DNA from: Cryptomeria japonica
Lineage: Eukaryota; Streptophyta; Pinopsida; Cupressales; Cupressaceae
Assembly (NCBI RefSeq): GCF_030272615.1
Contig: NC_081406.1
Span: forward strand, 235,207,922 to 235,271,921
Direction: 5' to 3'
Length of the DNA: 64,000 bases
The position numbers and the translations under genes were made by a program. A model generated the notes under the pieces. It saw only the letters and a program-made list of their open reading frames with translations, ran no database searches and was not told the DNA's origin. The stretch's first letter is position 1. Each line of letters begins with the position of its first letter. Positions 61,500 to 64,000 of this stretch are shown here, piece by piece.

Positions 61500-63742
61500 T
61501 TTATTGAGGTGAGTCTTTTAATTGAAGAAACTCTTTAACTATCCCATCGTTATTTCTTTCTTTCCCAAAGTAAGCTTTCATGTTTAGACAATAGGGAAAG
61601 CCACAATTATGGTGATAATGAGGAAAGTTGTCATAAGATCCTAATAATTTGGCTAAGGACTCATCATTACGAAAAACATCCAAAGCTAGGACACTAGAAG
61701 AGTCACAGTCAATATACTCTAGATGTTTTAGTGAAAGAGAAGCAAAAATGACATTAACACTAATGAATGATCTCTTAGAGGTTTTAGTATGCTTAAAAGG
61801 ATCATAACCAAGCCCAAATGTCATGTCACATAAGTTGTTTTCCAAGGGAACCTTGATCCCTTGTTCTTGAGCACCACATCCATTACCATTATATCCACAT
61901 CTATCTAGGATGTGAAAACTAGTACCATAAAGATTATCCATTTCTGTAGAAGGAGGGTTTTCATAAAGCAAAGGGTCAACGTCCTCCGGATTAGAAATAG
62001 GAGATGAAGTCTAGGAAGCCACCACAAAGTTATTACTCAATGGCCTAGACAAAGAAGATTGCACCTTGGGTTCTCTAGGGGGAATTTTTTGTTCCCCTAT
62101 GAAAGTAGGATTGAAATCAAGGGATCCCCAATCATCTTGTGCAAGAGTCTTCTTAGGATAAAAAGTGTTACTGGTAGTAGAATTGGGTTGAGAATATTCT
62201 CTATCAAGAATCTTAGGTTCACTTGAGGAAGAATTGGGAATCAATTTGGATGTAGGAGATAAGTTTGATGAAGTGGTCACATTTGTAGGATTAGAAACCT
62301 TAGAGGAATTATCTAAGACAATTGGGGAGGAGCCAATTGAAAAGGATTTAGAACTTGATGTTTGTAGACAAGCCTAGAGAATTGTCTCACCTAGCAAGGC
62401 ATATGTTTTATTTTTATAAATGAATTTAATTTGTGTATGCAATGTAGAGGGGATAAATTGCATGCTATGAATCCAAGGTTGCCCTAGAAACAAGTTATAC
62501 ATTAATTCTCTAGACATGACAAGGATAGGTGTGGGTAAACTAACATGACTTACCTTAATAGGCAAGCTAATGATACCTAATGAATATTTAGAAACATTGT
62601 CAAAGCCTTAGATGGTAAGAGAATTGACCATAATAAGAGATGTATCAACATTGATCTTATGCAACAAGTTAATGCTACAAACGTTAAGGCTAGAACCATT
62701 GTCCACTAGTGTTCGCTTTATTACACTATCATTTATGATAACCACAATCATCAAAGGATCATATTGTTGTTAAATTTCACTAAAGGGTAGCTCACCTTGT
62801 GTAAATACAATCTGAGCCTTAGGTGTTGTGATAGAATTAATCAAGGAATCCATATTATTAGATGTCACTACAGGTGGGATATTTACTATTTTCAATGCAT
62901 CCTGTAGCATTCCATGATGAGTTGAAGAAGCTCAAATCAAATCCTAGAGGGATATCTTGGTAGGAGTAGCTTTAAGTTGTTCAACTAGGTCATAGTCCTT
63001 ACCAAGAGTTTGTGAAATGCGAGGCACTTGAGGAAGAATGGGTTTCGGATTAGGAAGAGAAATTGGAATAAATAGAGGAGGATTAGGTTGCCTATTGTTT
63101 CTCGTATTATAGGTATGGGCAATTGCATTATAAATCTCCTTAGTTAGTTGTTTAGCATAGCTATAAGGACTCTTAGTGGGATTTATTCCTTGAACCGTAA
63201 TGATGGGTTTATTTGGAGTACTAAAGGGATCATGACTATATCCACCTTGAACTATGAAAAGAGGTTGATTAGGAAGAGGTGAAGTTGGAGAAGAACAAGT
63301 ACCCTGGACTACAAAAAGAGGTTTTCTTTGTTCATTCACAATAATCATATTAATTAACCTTTTAGATGTGTTACTATTGTTTGAAGGTTTAGGTAAAGGC
63401 ATAAAGTCATCAAGGGCATCATACAATAAAGCATGATCATAGTGTTTGAAAGGCTTATCTGTGGACTCAAAAGGATACATAACCTCATAAAGGTAAATAT
63501 GAAGGTCAACTATGTCATTATATTTATTGGAAGAGTTGATAGGAATGTACCCATGAGAGGAACCATTCAACTTATCTTACTCATCACCACAAAATGACAT
63601 AATAACAAAGTTGATTAGTTTTACGCAAAATGAGGGTTTAGAAGGCTTAAGGTTCAAAATATCATCTAGAGCTTCATCTAATTCATCCTTACTAAACTCG
63701 TAATCAAAAAATTTGCATACATCATCAAAAACATGCACATCT
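61500..63742 (-). pseudogene. Tat-type Gypsy gag and protease region
   Basis: Gag-derived sequence (YAKQLTKEIYNAIAHTYNTR; GKDYDLVEQLKATP) lies at about 63600-62940, protease-associated LFLGQPWIHSM at about 62500-62465, and a low-complexity linker before reverse transcriptase at 62280-61500. The gag is cut at 63742 by a Copia-type LTR. Broken. Confidence 0.7.
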
Positions 63743-64000
63743 TGTTGGCATTTTTTATGTTTATGTTGTGATTGTCATTGATGGACACACACTTGCATTA
63801 AGATACTCTTTATATGTATGAGTTAGAGCACAACCGGTATTTGTTCCAATTGGTATGTTGTATTATAGTCTTTAGACTATTGGTGTTTTGTAGAATGTGT
63901 TTCCCAGTCTGAAGCGGCATGTTGACCTCAAGCGGTATGAGGGATTAAAGCAGCATAACACATTTCTTACAAGTCTTCATTCTTGTCAAACCAGAAATCA
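63743..64000 (+). repeat. Start of a Copia-type LTR, runs off the right edge
   Basis: TGTTGGCATTTTTTATG and then GATTGTCATTGATGG match the first 45 bp of the Copia 1 LTR (TGTTGGTATTTTGG ... ATTGTCATTGATG) in the plus orientation. AACCGGTAT is also present, as in the other Copia LTRs. It interrupts the Gypsy gag. Confidence 0.65.

Larger units (their letters stand above)
45707..63742 (-). mobile_element. Tat-type Gypsy LTR retrotransposon, broken, nested host of other elements
   Basis: A minus-strand fossil. The 3' LTR is 45707-47389; inner sequence follows at 47390-47694 and 55023-63742, with a Copia element (47695-55022) inserted between. The order from the right is gag (63740-62940), protease (about 62600-62370), reverse transcriptase and RNase H (about 61200-60010), a second archaeal-type RNase H (about 60000-59640), integrase (about 59190-58150), an antisense PMD gene (55213-57260) and the 3' LTR. 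The extra RNase H and an ORF between pol and the 3' LTR are marks of the Tat lineage. Its own 5' LTR lies beyond the right edge. It is heavily broken, with more than ten interruptions, and is older than the Copia element inside it. Confidence 0.85.

Noticed and set aside
1-64000. tRNA or rRNA genes
   Set aside because: I looked for clover-leaf box A/B words and rRNA stretches and saw none. The primer-binding sites next to LTRs resemble tRNA ends but are not tRNA genes.

Overview
The window looks like repeat-dominated intergenic DNA from a large plant genome, most likely a gymnosperm (conifer). This is judged from AT-rich sequence, plant L1-type LINEs with an RNase H domain, Copia and Tat-type Gypsy elements nested in one another, and only one gene that looks functional. 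The species cannot be named from the sequence alone.

Layout. 1-635: the edge of an unidentified reading frame on the minus strand. 700-1575: an array of palindromic repeats. 2552-11183: a degraded plus-strand L1-type LINE (ORF1-like frames, endonuclease, reverse transcriptase, zinc-binding domain, RNase H, then a 2-kb tail). 11193-14600: no gene, small repeats. 14600-16601: the one apparently intact host gene, minus strand, a C3HC4 RING protein. Its last exon, after a 96-bp intron, appears to encode a cysteine-rich CxC repeat tail. 19063-25742: a Copia element with both LTRs, inserted in a (TA)n tract. 25760-28986: AT-rich relic sequence with a 21-bp-period minisatellite. 28987-33640: a second LINE, minus strand, 5'-truncated, with a 2.4-kb tail after RNase H that looks partly coding. 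33650-40560: AT-rich sequence with microsatellites and an LTR-like block.

From 40560 to the right edge the DNA is a stack of retroelement fossils. There is a plus-strand Gypsy gag/protease fragment, a Copia-type solo LTR, and a Gypsy LTR with its leader. After these comes a long minus-strand Tat-type Gypsy element (3' LTR 45707-47389; pol and gag 58130-63742). It is interrupted by a Copia element (47695-55022) and by a further Copia-type LTR that starts at 63743 and leaves the window.

Two observations stand out. First, between pol and the 3' LTR of the Tat-type Gypsy lies an antisense gene with apparent introns that encodes a plant mobile domain (PMD). This fits the known habit of Tat elements of carrying extra ORFs there, and antisense placement would explain why introns survived retrotransposition. 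Second, the RING gene has an in-frame, internally duplicated cysteine-rich last exon that is easily missed because the preceding exon reads straight into a stop. All retroelements here look broken; ages are judged only by eye from LTR divergence.
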